Source: Hymenobacter sp. BT18
GTDB lineage: Bacteria; Bacteroidota; Bacteroidia; Cytophagales; Hymenobacteraceae
Reading direction: 5' to 3'
Assembly (NCBI RefSeq): GCF_012273015.1
Contig: NZ_CP050954.1
Coordinates: 2,210,001-2,274,000 of the forward strand
Length of the DNA stretch: 64,000 nucleotides
How positions within the stretch are numbered: the stretch's first letter is position 1; every line of letters starts with the position of its first letter. This document shows positions 53,686-63,124 of the stretch, piece after piece. The position numbers and the translations under genes were made by a program. The notes under the pieces are model-generated. The model did not search any database. It saw only the letters and a program-made list of their open reading frames with translations, and had not been told where the DNA came from.

Positions 53686-56418
53686 ATGAGGAAAATTTAT
53701 TCCATCTGGCTGTTTTTACTTCTTCTGGGCGTGGCCCAAACAGCCCTGGCGCAGCAGGATGCCATTGTAAGCGGTTTGGTACAAACCGAAGTTGGTGAGC
53801 CACTACCCGGGGCCACTGTGTTCCTAAAGGGCACCTTTGTAGGTACCAGCACCGACCGGGACGGCCGCTTTGAGCTTCGCGCCGATTTCGGGGGCGGGCC
53901 GGTGGTTCTGTCCGTTTCGTTTATCGGCTACGAAACCAAGGAAGTTTCCCTCACCAGCCCCGATGCCAACCTTGCCGTGGGCCTGACGCCCACCGTGGCC
54001 TTCACCAATGAAGTAGTAGTTGCCGCTTCCCGCGTGGAGGAAGGCATTCTGCAGGCGCCGGTGACCATTGAAAAGCTGAACAGCCAGCAGATCGAGCGGA
54101 TTCCGACGGCCGACATCCAGGCCGGGCTCAACCACTACAAAGGCATTGATGTAAACAGCGCCAGCTTGTTGATGACCAGCGTGAGTACGCGCGGCTTCAA
54201 CTCGGCCAAGTCGGAGCGCATCATTCAGCTCACCGACTACTTCGATACGCAGAGCCCCAGCCTGAACGTGAATGCCGGCAACCTGACGGGCGTACCGGAG
54301 CTGGATATTGAAAGCATCGAAATCATCCACGGGCCGGCTTCGGCGCTATACGGGGCCAACGCCTTCAACGGCGTGCTGCTGCTCAACACCAAAGACCCTT
54401 TTGCCTCCGAAGGCCTGAGCGTGCGTCTGCGGGGCGGGCAGCGTAGCTACCTGGATGGGCAGCTGCGCTTTGCCAAGAAGCTCGGCGAGAAGTTTGCCTT
54501 CAAAGTGGTAGGTTCTTACCTGACGGCCGACGACTGGCTGGCCAGCAACTTCTCCGCTTCCAGCAGCAAAATTGAGCGCCGCAATAACCCCGAGGGCTCT
54601 GGCCTGGGCTACGATGCTGTAAACCGCTACGGTGACGTGGGCGGCTACACCTTCACCAACAACCCCGCCGACCCGAACTACGCCACGACGCCACCCTCTC
54701 TGCGTGGCAAAACCATCTTCATGCCGGGCTACGACGAAAAAACCCTAATTGGCGAAGACAACAAGGCCAAGTCGCTTAAGATCCAGCCCACCATTTCTTA
54801 CCTGCTGACCAACAACATTAAGATGACGGTGGGTGCCAGCGTAGCCCGCGGTACCGCCAGCTACCAGAGCAGCAGCCGCTACCGCCTGCGCGACTTCGGC
54901 ACCAACCAGTACCACGGTGAAATCAAAGGCACTAACTGGTTTTTGCGCGGTCAGTCGGTGCAGGACTTCGGGGGCAACTCTTATGACCTGACGTTCCTGG
55001 GCGCGTTCCTGCAGACCTCTACTATTTCTCCCGACGGAACGGGCCCGACTTATGCCCAGCGCTACTACGGCACCTACCTGGGTACACTGAAAGCCACGGG
55101 CTCCATCGAGCAGGCCAAGCAAGCTGCCGACAACACGCAGCTGCAGCCTTCGGACCCGCGCTTTCAGGAGCTGCGCAGCAAAATCATCAACGACCCTACC
55201 CCCGGTATTGGGGCTAAGCTTAGCCCCAGCTCTTTGCTGAACGAAGGCAACGCCCAGTACAACTTCAAGTTCGGTGATATGACGGACCTGATTGTGGGTG
55301 GCGCTTACCGTAAATTCCGCTTAGGCTCCAACGGCAACTTCTTTTCCGACGACGCTGAGCGTATTCAAAACCACGAGCTGGGCGGCTACACGCAGCTTAC
55401 GCACAAACTGCTGGAAGAGCGCCTGAAGCTGGCCCTGGCTGTTCGGGTGGATGATTTCAAAAACTTTGATCCGGCCGTATCACCCCGGGCCTCGGTGGTA
55501 TACTCGGCCGGGGAGCGGAAGCAGCACAACTTCCGCGCCTCCTATGGCCGCGCATTCCGCTCGCCCACCCAGCTCGACCAGTACGTACGCATCGATTTGG
55601 GCCAGGTGCGCTTGCAGGGCAACGTAGACAACGGCTACCAGGGCTACAGCCTAGTAAATGCCGACGGTCAGCCCTTTGGCACGACGGGTGCTGACCTCAG
55701 TTCCTTCGAAATGAACGCGCCTGCTTTGAAGCTGGAGCGCCTTAATACGGTGGAAGTTGGCTACAAAGGCATTCTGCTGGAGAAGCTGTACATGGACATC
55801 AACTACTACCGCAGCTCCTATAACGACTTCATTGGCGCTGTCCGCTTTATCGGTAACCGAGACGGCAGCCGGCCCTCCCCTACTCAATTGAACGCTGAGT
55901 ACCAGCGCGTACAGCAAAACCCCTCCGGCGCCCCGGCCTTCCAAGACCGCACCTCCAATACCCGCATTCTGCAGGTGTGGACCAACGCCCGTCAGGAAGT
56001 AAACACGCAAGGTGCCGCCATCGGGCTGACGTATTATTTCAACAAGGCCCTCAACCTGACCACGAACTACTCGCTCAACATCCTCGACGACAAGGACCTT
56101 CCCGAGAACTTCCAGACGTTCTTCAACACGCCTAAGCACAAGTATAACGTGGGTGTGAACGGCATTGTAGTGAACAACCTGAACTACGCCGTAAACTACC
56201 GCTGGGCTCAGGGCCACCTCTACGAAATGCCCTTCGCCGTAGGCCAGCTTGAGGACTACAGCAGCCTCGACGCCTCGGTGGGCTACACGCTGTCTAAGCT
56301 GGGTACGACGCTGCAGCTAGGCGGCTCCAACCTCCTGGATCAGAATAACACCCAGGTGTACGGCGGTCCGAATATCGGCCGTCTGGCTTACGTGGGCTTG
56401 CTGGTGAACATCAAGTAG
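53686..56418 (+). CDS. TonB-dependent receptor with carboxypeptidase-regulatory domain
   Basis: This gene encodes 910 residues. A signal peptide (IWLFLLLLGVAQTALAQQ) is followed by a carboxypeptidase-like domain (VSGLVQTEVGEPLPGATVFL to VALSVSFIGYETKEV) at about 27-105, a plug domain (RIPTADIQAGLNHYKGIDVN; IEIIHGPASALYGANAFNGV) at about 115-230, and a barrel ending LGGSNLLDQNNTQVYGGPNIGRLAYVGLLVNIK-like strands. It is not a SusC type, and no SusD gene adjoins. The substrate is unknown; no regulator is next to it. Confidence 0.9.
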   Translation: MRKIYSIWLFLLLLGVAQTALAQQDAIVSGLVQTEVGEPLPGATVFLKGTFVGTSTDRDGRFELRADFGGGPVVLSVSFIGYETKEVSLTSPDANLAVGLTPTVAFTNEVVVAASRVEEGILQAPVTIEKLNSQQIERIPTADIQAGLNHYKGIDVNSASLLMTSVSTRGFNSAKSERIIQLTDYFDTQSPSLNVNAGNLTGVPELDIESIEIIHGPASALYGANAFNGVLLLNTKDPFASEGLSVRLRGGQRSYLDGQLRFAKKLGEKFAFKVVGSYLTADDWLASNFSASSSKIERRNNPEGSGLGYDAVNRYGDVGGYTFTNNPADPNYATTPPSLRGKTIFMPGYDEKTLIGEDNKAKSLKIQPTISYLLTNNIKMTVGASVARGTASYQSSSRYRLRDFGTNQYHGEIKGTNWFLRGQSVQDFGGNSYDLTFLGAFLQTSTISPDGTGPTYAQRYYGTYLGTLKATGSIEQAKQAADNTQLQPSDPRFQELRSKIINDPTPGIGAKLSPSSLLNEGNAQYNFKFGDMTDLIVGGAYRKFRLGSNGNFFSDDAERIQNHELGGYTQLTHKLLEERLKLALAVRVDDFKNFDPAVSPRASVVYSAGERKQHNFRASYGRAFRSPTQLDQYVRIDLGQVRLQGNVDNGYQGYSLVNADGQPFGTTGADLSSFEMNAPALKLERLNTVEVGYKGILLEKLYMDINYYRSSYNDFIGAVRFIGNRDGSRPSPTQLNAEYQRVQQNPSGAPAFQDRTSNTRILQVWTNARQEVNTQGAAIGLTYYFNKALNLTTNYSLNILDDKDLPENFQTFFNTPKHKYNVGVNGIVVNNLNYAVNYRWAQGHLYEMPFAVGQLEDYSSLDASVGYTLSKLGTTLQLGGSNLLDQNNTQVYGGPNIGRLAYVGLLVNIK

Positions 56419-56435
56419 CCTTACGCCTTTCGCCC

Positions 56436-56476
56436 AAAAAAGCCCGGTTGCCTACAGAGGCAACCGGGCTTTTTTT
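56436..56476. terminator. Bidirectional terminator of the receptor gene and alkB
   Basis: AAAAAAGCCCGGTTGCCT and AGGCAACCGGGCTTTTTTT. Confidence 0.92.
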
Positions 56477-56497
56477 GTGCTTCACCTATAGTTGGCG

Positions 56498-57103
56498 TTA
56501 GAGCTTACCCTGCACGCTACGGAAGGTCAGGTTGAGGCGCGGGCCCACGGCGCGGGCAGTTTTGGGAATGGCGTGCTGCCAGGTGTGCTGAGTGGCACCC
56601 TGCATGAGCAGCAGGCTACCGGCGGGCAGGTCCAAACCAAACGGCGCTGCATCTGGCAGCAAGCTCAAGCGAGGCCGGAACCGCATGCGCCGGGTGGCTC
56701 CCAGGCTCACGGAGGCAATGACGGGGTTCGGGCCCAGCTCGGGCTCATCGTCGGCGTGCCAGCCCATGCTGTCCTGGCCCGTGCGGTAGAGGTTGAGCAG
56801 AACGCTGTTGAAGGCCTGCCCGGTGGCGTCTTCTACTTGGCGGCGCAGACGCTGCAGGGGCTCCGTCCAGGGTTGGGGCCTGAGGTACAGCCCCGAGTAG
56901 CTGTAGGCCGCGTGTTCGTCGCCATACCAGGCCGTGAGGCGGGGCTGCGGCACTTGTTTCCCAAATAGCTGAATGGAGTCCTGCCGCCACGCTACCGTAG
57001 CCGTCAACTCACTAAACAGCGCCGTCGCTTCAGGAATGGGTAGAAAGGCCGGCTGGAAATACACCTCAGCCTGCGCCAAGGGCAGCAACGTCAGAGCAGC
57101 CAT
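56498..57103 (-). CDS. alkB: AlkB-like Fe(II)/2-oxoglutarate dioxygenase
   Basis: This gene encodes 201 residues. The iron site is GWHADDE (HxD) and HTWQHAIPKT (distal His), and the 2-oxoglutarate Arg is in GPRLNLTFR. PRLTAWYGDEHAAYSYSG and NSVLLNLYRTGQDSMGWHAD are typical of the AlkB group that repairs alkylated nucleic-acid bases. No signal peptide. It starts 3 bp after the stop of the upstream membrane gene, so the two are co-transcribed. Confidence 0.88.
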   Translation of the reverse strand: MAALTLLPLAQAEVYFQPAFLPIPEATALFSELTATVAWRQDSIQLFGKQVPQPRLTAWYGDEHAAYSYSGLYLRPQPWTEPLQRLRRQVEDATGQAFNSVLLNLYRTGQDSMGWHADDEPELGPNPVIASVSLGATRRMRFRPRLSLLPDAAPFGLDLPAGSLLLMQGATQHTWQHAIPKTARAVGPRLNLTFRSVQGKL

Positions 57104-57106
57104 GCA

Positions 57107-57769
57107 CTACTTTGCCATGTCGACCATATAAGGAGCGGCCAGCTTCACCAAACCGTATATCACGACCAGGCAAATTAGCAGGGCTGGCAGCCACTGCCGG
57201 CTCACGTAGGGCCGGGCGCCCACGTAGCGGGGCCAGAAGTACAACAGATAAACCAATACCGCCACAAAGTTCACCCCCACGGTGCTAAAGAGCTGCATCT
57301 CCGGGCCATACATACCCGTCAGCCACCGAAGGCCAAAGTACTGGCCAGCCAGCACTGCCACCAAGAACAGGATTAGGCGAACTGCCTTACCCGATTCCTT
57401 GAGCCGGAACATGTTGATCACAAACAGAATGCCTCCCACAAAAAAGGAGAACAGCATGGAGAACAGCACAATAGTACCGGGCGAGTACAGGGCGGGCCCT
57501 TCGGCATCGGCCGGGGCATAGGGCGTAGGCACTGCCGGCTCGGCGGTGGTGCGGGCGGCCGCCTGCCGCTTTTCTTCGTGCTGCTGCGCTACAATGGGTA
57601 ACAGCTCTGTACGAATGGCGGCAGCTTCGGCCGGTTCTTCCCCACGCCGGGCCAGCTCGTCGAGGGCGGCCAGCACGGCATCTTCACGGTATTCCTGACG
57701 CTTGTGCACGTACAGGAACAGCTCGGGCAGGGATTTGCGGCTCATTTTGTCCGCATACTCTTCATACAT
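57107..57769 (-). CDS. Membrane protein with soluble N-terminal helix part
   Basis: This gene encodes 220 residues. The first 90 are soluble and charged (LPELFLYVHKRQEYREDAVL, ALDELARRGEEPAEAAAIRT), then four membrane segments follow: IVLFSMLFSFFVGGILFVIN, RLILFLVAVLAGQYFGLRWL, FSTVGVNFVAVLVYLLYFWP and LPALLICLVVIYGLVKL. ATG 57745 is an alternative start. The family is unknown. It is upstream of alkB by 3 bp. Confidence 0.6.
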   Translation of the reverse strand: MYEEYADKMSRKSLPELFLYVHKRQEYREDAVLAALDELARRGEEPAEAAAIRTELLPIVAQQHEEKRQAAARTTAEPAVPTPYAPADAEGPALYSPGTIVLFSMLFSFFVGGILFVINMFRLKESGKAVRLILFLVAVLAGQYFGLRWLTGMYGPEMQLFSTVGVNFVAVLVYLLYFWPRYVGARPYVSRQWLPALLICLVVIYGLVKLAAPYMVDMAK

Positions 57770-57858
57770 GGCGCGTTAGCTCAGGTGGAGGTTGCCCTCC
57801 CGGGTTTCAATTCTATCAACGTAAAACCACGGGCAAGCGGTGAAAGTTGCCCGGAATG

Positions 57859-59136
57859 TTACACGCCTGCCCAGTCGGCCAGCACTTGTCCCACGCGCTG
57901 CACATCCTGAAAGGAGTTGTACAAGGGCACTGGGGCCAGGCGGATGACGTTCGGCTCGCGCCAGTCGCCGATGATGCCGGCGGCCACCAGATGGTCGAAT
58001 AACGCGCGCCCGCCCTCGTGCACCAGAATGGACAGCTGGCAGCCGCGCTGGGCTGGGTCGGCGGGGGTAATGATTTCGAGGCGGGAGGCAGGCAAATTCA
58101 GCCGCTTGATCAGGAACTCCAGGTAGGCCGTGAGCAACTCACTTTTCTGCCGCAGCGCCGGAATGCCCCCGGCTTCATCCACCACGGCCAGGGCCGCCCG
58201 GTGCAGGGCCAGCGGAAAAACCTGGGAGTTGGAGAGCTGCCAACCCGCGGCCCCCGGCATGGGCCGGAAGCCTTTTTTCATTTGAAACCGCTCGGAGGCA
58301 TCGTGGCCCCACCAGCCGGCCAGCCGGGGCAGCTCGGGGCTATGGGCAAACCGCTCGTGCACAAACACCCCACTGGTACCGCCAGGCCCGGAGTTCAGGT
58401 ACTTATAGGAGCACCAGCAGGCAAAATCTACGTCCCAGTCGTGCAGGTGCAGCTCAATGTTGCCGGCGGCGTGGGCCAGGTCGAAGCCCACGGTAGCCCC
58501 CACGGCGTGGCCCGCGCGGGTAATGGCCGCCATGTCGAACACCTGCCCGGTGTAGTAATTGATACCACCGAGGATGATGGTAGCCAGGGAATCACCCAGC
58601 TCCCGAATGGTGGCTTCAATATCCTCAGTGCGCAGGGTATGCTCGCCGGGGCGGGGCACCAGCTCCACAATAGCGTCGTTCGGGTCGAGGCCATGCAGCT
58701 TTACCTGGCTTTCCAGCGCGTACTGATCGGAAGGAAAAGCGCCCCCTTCCATGAGCACCTTGTAGCGGGTGGCCGTGGGCCGGTAAAACGTGAGCAGCAG
58801 CAGGTGCAGATTCACCGTGAGGTTGTTCATTACCACTACTTCTAGGGGCTTGGCGCCCACTACCCGGCCGGTAGCTTCGGCCAGGGTTTCGTGGTAGTGC
58901 ATCCACGGGTCGTTGCCGAGGAAGTGGCCTTCCACCGCCCGTTTTTCCCAGGAGGCAAACTGCTCTTCGGCGGCGGCCCGGGCCGTGCGGGGCTGCAAAC
59001 CCAGGGAGTTGCCGCAGAAGTACACAGCTTCCTGGCCTTCAGGGGTAAGGGGAATATGAAAGCGGGAACGGAATAAACGGAGCGGGTCCTGCGCGTCGAG
59101 GTGGGCCGCAAACTCGAGGGTGGGTTCGAAGGTCAT
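57859..59136 (-). CDS. kynU: Kynureninase
   Basis: This 425-residue PLP enzyme cleaves kynurenine or 3-hydroxykynurenine to (3-hydroxy)anthranilate and alanine. FDLAHAAGNIELHLHDWDVD and the PLP-Lys CWCSYKYLNSGPGG are visible. YFCGNSLGLQPRTARAAAEE near the N-terminus and VIRLAPVPLYNSFQDVQRVG at the C-terminus are typical. The -7 element at 59141-59148 ends only 4 bp before ATG 59136, suggesting a leaderless mRNA. It functions after Kmo (51928). Confidence 0.95.
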   Translation of the reverse strand: MTFEPTLEFAAHLDAQDPLRLFRSRFHIPLTPEGQEAVYFCGNSLGLQPRTARAAAEEQFASWEKRAVEGHFLGNDPWMHYHETLAEATGRVVGAKPLEVVVMNNLTVNLHLLLLTFYRPTATRYKVLMEGGAFPSDQYALESQVKLHGLDPNDAIVELVPRPGEHTLRTEDIEATIRELGDSLATIILGGINYYTGQVFDMAAITRAGHAVGATVGFDLAHAAGNIELHLHDWDVDFACWCSYKYLNSGPGGTSGVFVHERFAHSPELPRLAGWWGHDASERFQMKKGFRPMPGAAGWQLSNSQVFPLALHRAALAVVDEAGGIPALRQKSELLTAYLEFLIKRLNLPASRLEIITPADPAQRGCQLSILVHEGGRALFDHLVAAGIIGDWREPNVIRLAPVPLYNSFQDVQRVGQVLADWAGV

Positions 59137-59140
59137 TGGG

Positions 59141-59148
59141 CAAATATA
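59141..59148 (-). promoter_or_regulatory. -7 promoter element of kynU
   Basis: TATATTTG on the minus strand, exact match, 4 bp from the kynU ATG. The transcript should start at or next to the ATG. Confidence 0.65.
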
Positions 59149-59175
59149 GCCAGCCCAGCCGAGGGAAAAGCTGAT

Positions 59176-60511
59176 CTAGCCAATCCAGCTGAATTCCAGA
59201 AACAAATCCAGTAAATGAGCCAGCATGACCAAGTTGAGTATGTACAGTCCGGTGGCTATTTCGCGGTACCAGGGGCTGGTTTCTTTGACGACGAAAAGAA
59301 AGGCCAGCACATAAGCCGCGTATAGACCAAAGTACCAAGTGGCCTCGTAAGGCAGGAAGTTTTCGAAGCGAAACGGAAACCCCAGCGCCAGGGCAACAGC
59401 CAGGCTCCCCACGGCGCCAACAAACACCGCCCGCCAACGCGCACGGGGCACCAGCTGCCACAGCTGCCACAGCAGCACCCCCGCAAATGGGGTAGCCAGT
59501 ATATACCGGTTGCTGTTAGCCAGGTCGCCACCCTGGTACAGCAGCAGGTAGGCACCCGTGCCGGCGGCGTAGCCCAGGGAAAACAGCACCGCCTTCGACA
59601 GCGCGGGCGGCGCGGTCCGGACTATGCCCAGCAGCCGCACCAGCCACCAACTGCCTAGCAGCAGGCAGGCCACCGTGGAAAGCCAGGCTATCAGCAGCGC
59701 CACGGCATCAAGCCACAGCACATCGATACCGGCGGTACTATGCAGGGGAAAAACGGGCAGGCGCATAATATGCTCCCACTGCGCCTGCACATGATAAAAA
59801 GCCAGGGCGTCGCCTGTTTGGGTGTGCAAGACCAGCATCACGAGGGCCATGGCGGCAGCCATGGTAAGCAAGCCCCCCCCATAGGCTCAGCCACTTCCGC
59901 GTGCCACCCTGGTTCCAGGTCAGTAGCTCCGCAAACAGGTAGGCCGGCACAAACAGCGTGGCGGCAGCACGCGTAAGGCAGCACAGCAGTAGAGCCACCA
60001 GGGTAAGGGACAGGTTGCGACGGTGCATGCCACAGAGCAGCAGCGCCGCCCACAGGTAAAACAGTCCTTCACTGTACGGCACCCAGGTAAATACCATAGC
60101 CGGTGCCGAAACCAGCAGCACGGTCTGGCGGCCCGTTAGCCGAAACGTGCGGGCCAGCACGGCTGCCCCCAACAGCGCACAGCCCGCCAGAAAAAGGCTC
60201 ATGCCAACCGGCCCCAGGTGGAGAACACGCCACAAATAGGGATATAGGGGGAAGAAAGCACTTTTCCCCTGCGTGGGGTCGTCGTACCCGGCGGCCGCTA
60301 CTCGCTGGTAAATGCCCGCGTCCCAGCTGAGCAGCCGGTCGGCTGTGGGCAGGTGATGGACAAACCCAAAGCAGTAGAGCCCGGCATACACGCCTACCAG
60401 CAACAGCACGTGAACTATCAGCGGGAAAAGCTGGGCTTGCTGTGCCCGGGCGTACCAGGCTGAGTTGGGGCCGGCAGCCAAGGCAAGCCGAATCTGGGAA
60501 AGTGCCATCAA
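59176..60511 (-). pseudogene. PIG-V-like membrane mannosyltransferase, frameshifted at a G8 run
   Basis: Two adjacent frames, 60511-59738 and 59871-59176, together match the intact paralogue at 61095 over its full length. The first holds LLSWDAGIYQRVAAAGYDD and AFFPLYPYLWR, the PIG-V hallmark; the second has GIDVLWLDAVALL, YQGGDLANSNRYILATPF and ATWYFGLYAAYV. They meet at a run of eight G on the minus strand (59873-59880). With seven G the frame reads WGGLLTMAAAMALVML and is whole. The gene may be broken, phase-variable, or misread by sequencing. Its start overlaps the lipoprotein stop at 60508 by 4 bp. Confidence 0.75.
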
Positions 60512-61044
60512 GGAGCTACTTTTTCAATGGTCCAGTCGTCGACATACAGGATTTGTCGCTCCCCCGCCTGCCACAGGTACACTTTGATTGTATCGTCGGG
60601 GCCTATGTCGCGCGGGAGCACAAAGGTCTTCCAAACCAGCTCCCACTGGTGAAAGCGTTTCACTACCTCGTTGACGCTGAGCGTGCGCCAGTACCGGGTG
60701 GCGCCGTTGCGCGCCACTTCCACGACAACGGCCGTTTTCTGTCGGTTGCCGGGCAGGTTCAGCCAGGCTTTCACGCGCAACTTCTTTGGCTGACCGGCCG
60801 CGTCCCAGGTAGCCTGCCAGCTGGGGCCATAGGCGGAGGCCAGCGCCACTTTGTAGGAGAAGGAGCCGGAATGCGCGCTTTCCGAGCTGATTTCCGGGGG
60901 CCGGGGTACGGCCGCTCCCGCCTGCTCAAAATCATCCTGCAGGATGACCGTGCCTGGCACCGGCTCGCACGCTACCAGTCCCAGCAGCCCGGCAACCAAC
61001 ACGTTACGGCACAGCCCGAAATAAGACCAAGGTTTCAGGAGCAT
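60508..61044 (-). CDS. Lipoprotein with carbohydrate-binding-like beta-sandwich, copy 2
   Basis: This gene encodes 178 residues. ATG 61044 (MLLKPWSYFGLCRNVLVAGL) gives a lipoprotein signal LGLVAC with Cys about residue 25. The mature part (TVILQDDFEQAGAAVPRPPE, SAHSGSFSYKVALASAYG, LRVKAWLNLPGNRQKTAVVV, DTIKVYLWQAGERQILYVDD) has the order of a galactose-binding-like or CBM4/9-like beta-sandwich. It is paralogous to the protein at 62452. It overlaps the start of the frameshifted glycosyltransferase gene, so the two form a unit. Confidence 0.7.
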   Translation of the reverse strand: MLLKPWSYFGLCRNVLVAGLLGLVACEPVPGTVILQDDFEQAGAAVPRPPEISSESAHSGSFSYKVALASAYGPSWQATWDAAGQPKKLRVKAWLNLPGNRQKTAVVVEVARNGATRYWRTLSVNEVVKRFHQWELVWKTFVLPRDIGPDDTIKVYLWQAGERQILYVDDWTIEKVAP

Positions 61045-61094
61045 TTCGACGGAGCGCCTCAACTGTATCAAACTGTATATCAACAGAAAAAGAG

Positions 61095-62411
61095 CTACTG
61101 CACTACGTAGTACTGCAGCCAACCTTCCAGCATGTGTAAAAGCATTACCAGGTTGAAAACGTACAGCAGCATGGTGATTTCGCGCTGCCACCGCAGCTGC
61201 CGCCACGCTAGGTACGCTACCAAATAAGCCGTGACGAGACCGAAATACCAAATAGCCTGCCCCGTGCTAAAGGTGTCGAAGTTAAGGGAATAGATGCCGA
61301 ACACCTGCCAGAAGAGCATAGTGCCTGCGGCTATAAGCAGGTAGCGGCGCCAGGGCCAAGCAGGCAGGGATGCCTGGTACGCCACCAGCACCACGAAGAA
61401 GGGCGTGGCAAAGATGTAGCGGCCGATGTTCCAAAGGCTGCCGCCCTGGTAAGACAAAATGAACAGTGTAACGCCCACGCAGTAGCCCAGCGCGAAGATT
61501 ACCTCGGGAGCCAGTATCGGGAAGGCTCGTTGTTGCCGCCACTGCAGCAGCCAGCGCCAGGCCAGCCAGGTGCAGAGCCCCGCGGCGGCTACCCCCAGCC
61601 ACAGGGCCTGGGCATCCAGCCAGAGCACGTCAATGCCGGATGGGTCGCTGAAGGGGAAGTTGAGCGCGCGCAGGGTGTGGCCCCAGTGTTTCTGGGCCCG
61701 GATAAACCCGAGGGGCTCCCCCGTCTGGTACCACTGCGTGGTGGCTACCAGGCCTATCGAAAGCAGCAAAGCTCCCAATCCCGAAGCGCCCCAGACTATG
61801 GCTGTTTTGCGCTGACCGGGCTGCATGGCCCACATGAAGACCATAAACACCAATGCCGGGGTAAACATGGTGCTGGCCGAGCGTGTGAGTCCGCACCCCA
61901 GCAGCCCGAGCAGCCACCACCAGAGTCGCCGCCGCCGTAGGCCCAGCACCAGCAGCGTACTGAACACAAAGAAGAGGGCCTCCGTGTACGGCACCACCAT
62001 GAACAGCAACGAGGGCGTGGAAAGCAACAGCAGCTGCAGGCGGGGCGGCAAGCGCAGCTGGTGCGCCAGCCAGGCCGAGGCGGCCAGAAACAAGCTGGCA
62101 TTCAGGAGGCTCATGCCCAGCAGCCACAGCCCCGAAAGCCGCCACACGTAGGGCAGCATTGGGAAGAAGGCCGCGTTGCTCATTTGCGTCTCGGAATAGA
62201 CGTAGCCACTCTCCCGGATCTGGTTGTACCAGATGACGTCCCAGCGAAACAGGGTGTCGTTGGAAGGCAGGTAGCGGATAATGCCGAAAGCGTACAGCGC
62301 CGAGGTAAGGCAAGCCAGCAGCAGCACGTGCAGCCCTACCACCCACACGTTGCGGTAGCGGACAATAAAACCAGGAAGCGGCGCTACAGAATCGGGCACG
62401 GGACTATACAT
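61095..62411 (-). CDS. PIG-V-like membrane mannosyltransferase, intact copy
   Basis: This gene encodes 438 residues with about ten membrane segments. TLFRWDVIWYNQIRESGYVY in the first loop and NAAFFPMLPYVWRLSG follow the PIG-V pattern (WDxxWY, then AFFP); the Asp of RWD is the likely catalytic residue of a GT-C enzyme. LDAQALWLGVAAAGL and YQGGSLWNIGRYIFATPFFV are shared with the copy at 59176. Eukaryotic PIG-V adds mannose to GPI anchors; here the donor would be a polyprenyl sugar and the acceptor is unknown. It lies between two lipoprotein genes. Confidence 0.75.
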   Translation of the reverse strand: MYSPVPDSVAPLPGFIVRYRNVWVVGLHVLLLACLTSALYAFGIIRYLPSNDTLFRWDVIWYNQIRESGYVYSETQMSNAAFFPMLPYVWRLSGLWLLGMSLLNASLFLAASAWLAHQLRLPPRLQLLLLSTPSLLFMVVPYTEALFFVFSTLLVLGLRRRRLWWWLLGLLGCGLTRSASTMFTPALVFMVFMWAMQPGQRKTAIVWGASGLGALLLSIGLVATTQWYQTGEPLGFIRAQKHWGHTLRALNFPFSDPSGIDVLWLDAQALWLGVAAAGLCTWLAWRWLLQWRQQRAFPILAPEVIFALGYCVGVTLFILSYQGGSLWNIGRYIFATPFFVVLVAYQASLPAWPWRRYLLIAAGTMLFWQVFGIYSLNFDTFSTGQAIWYFGLVTAYLVAYLAWRQLRWQREITMLLYVFNLVMLLHMLEGWLQYYVVQ

Positions 62412-62451
62412 AAGCGGCAGCCGGGCTGCGTTCTACTCCTCATATAATGGG

Positions 62452-63021
62452 CTACTGCCACCCTTCCACTTTCAGGTCGTCGAACAGGATGATTTCCCCA
62501 TTGGGGTCGGCATGCCACACGTACACTTTCAACTCATCGGAGGCGTTCAGGTCTTCGGGCAGGCGAATGTATTTCTCCACCGATTCCCAGGTCTGGTAGC
62601 GCTTCACTTTCTCAGAAAGCTCCAGGCCTTCCCACACATCGGGGCGGCGGCCGTGGCACAACACCTGCACTACCAGCACGGTAGACCGTATGCGCCCGTT
62701 GGGCAGGTACACCCAACCGCTCAGGCGCAGCCGGCGCGGCACGGTGGCGCATTTCCCGAGCGTAGTCACGTAGTTCCCGCCATACTCAGCCCCCTGCGGC
62801 AGCCGAAAGGAATAATGGCCGGAATGTGCCTGCTCCTTCGTCAGGAAAGGCGGAATGGGGGCACCCCAGGCCTCAAACTGCTCAAAGTCAGCGTCGAGCA
62901 GCACGCAGCGCTCCTGCTCCCGAACCTGGCAGGCACTCAACAATATGAGCAGGCTACCCAGGGAGGTTAGTTGACGCAACAGGCGCAATAGGCGCTGGTT
63001 GAAAGCAGGGGCGTCGTTCAC
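62452..63021 (-). CDS. Lipoprotein with carbohydrate-binding-like beta-sandwich, copy 1
   Basis: This gene encodes 189 residues if GTG 63021 (VNDAPAFNQRLLRLLRQL) is the start, or 207 with TTG 63075. No ATG is available. The lipobox is LILLSAC. The mature part (CVLLDADFEQFEAWGAPIPP, QAHSGHYSFRLPQG, LRLSGWVYLPNGRIRSTVLV, DELKVYVWHADPNGEIILFD) parallels the copy at 60508. TATATTGA before 63021 could serve as a weak -7 element. It is the first gene of the duplicated cassette, 40 bp before the intact glycosyltransferase. Confidence 0.65.
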   Translation of the reverse strand: MNDAPAFNQRLLRLLRQLTSLGSLLILLSACQVREQERCVLLDADFEQFEAWGAPIPPFLTKEQAHSGHYSFRLPQGAEYGGNYVTTLGKCATVPRRLRLSGWVYLPNGRIRSTVLVVQVLCHGRRPDVWEGLELSEKVKRYQTWESVEKYIRLPEDLNASDELKVYVWHADPNGEIILFDDLKVEGWQ

Positions 63022-63124
63022 GTAAGGATTCAATATAGCAGGTAAGGGTATCGGCGTGGTACTACGCGGGTGCAAGCTACTTCCCCCTTTCCTTCCTTCC
63101 TAGCCTACGCCACCACCTCCTGCA

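Noticed and set aside
59738..60511. Two separate membrane protein genes instead of one broken gene
   Set aside because: Each half matches one half of the intact paralogue and they meet at a G8 run.
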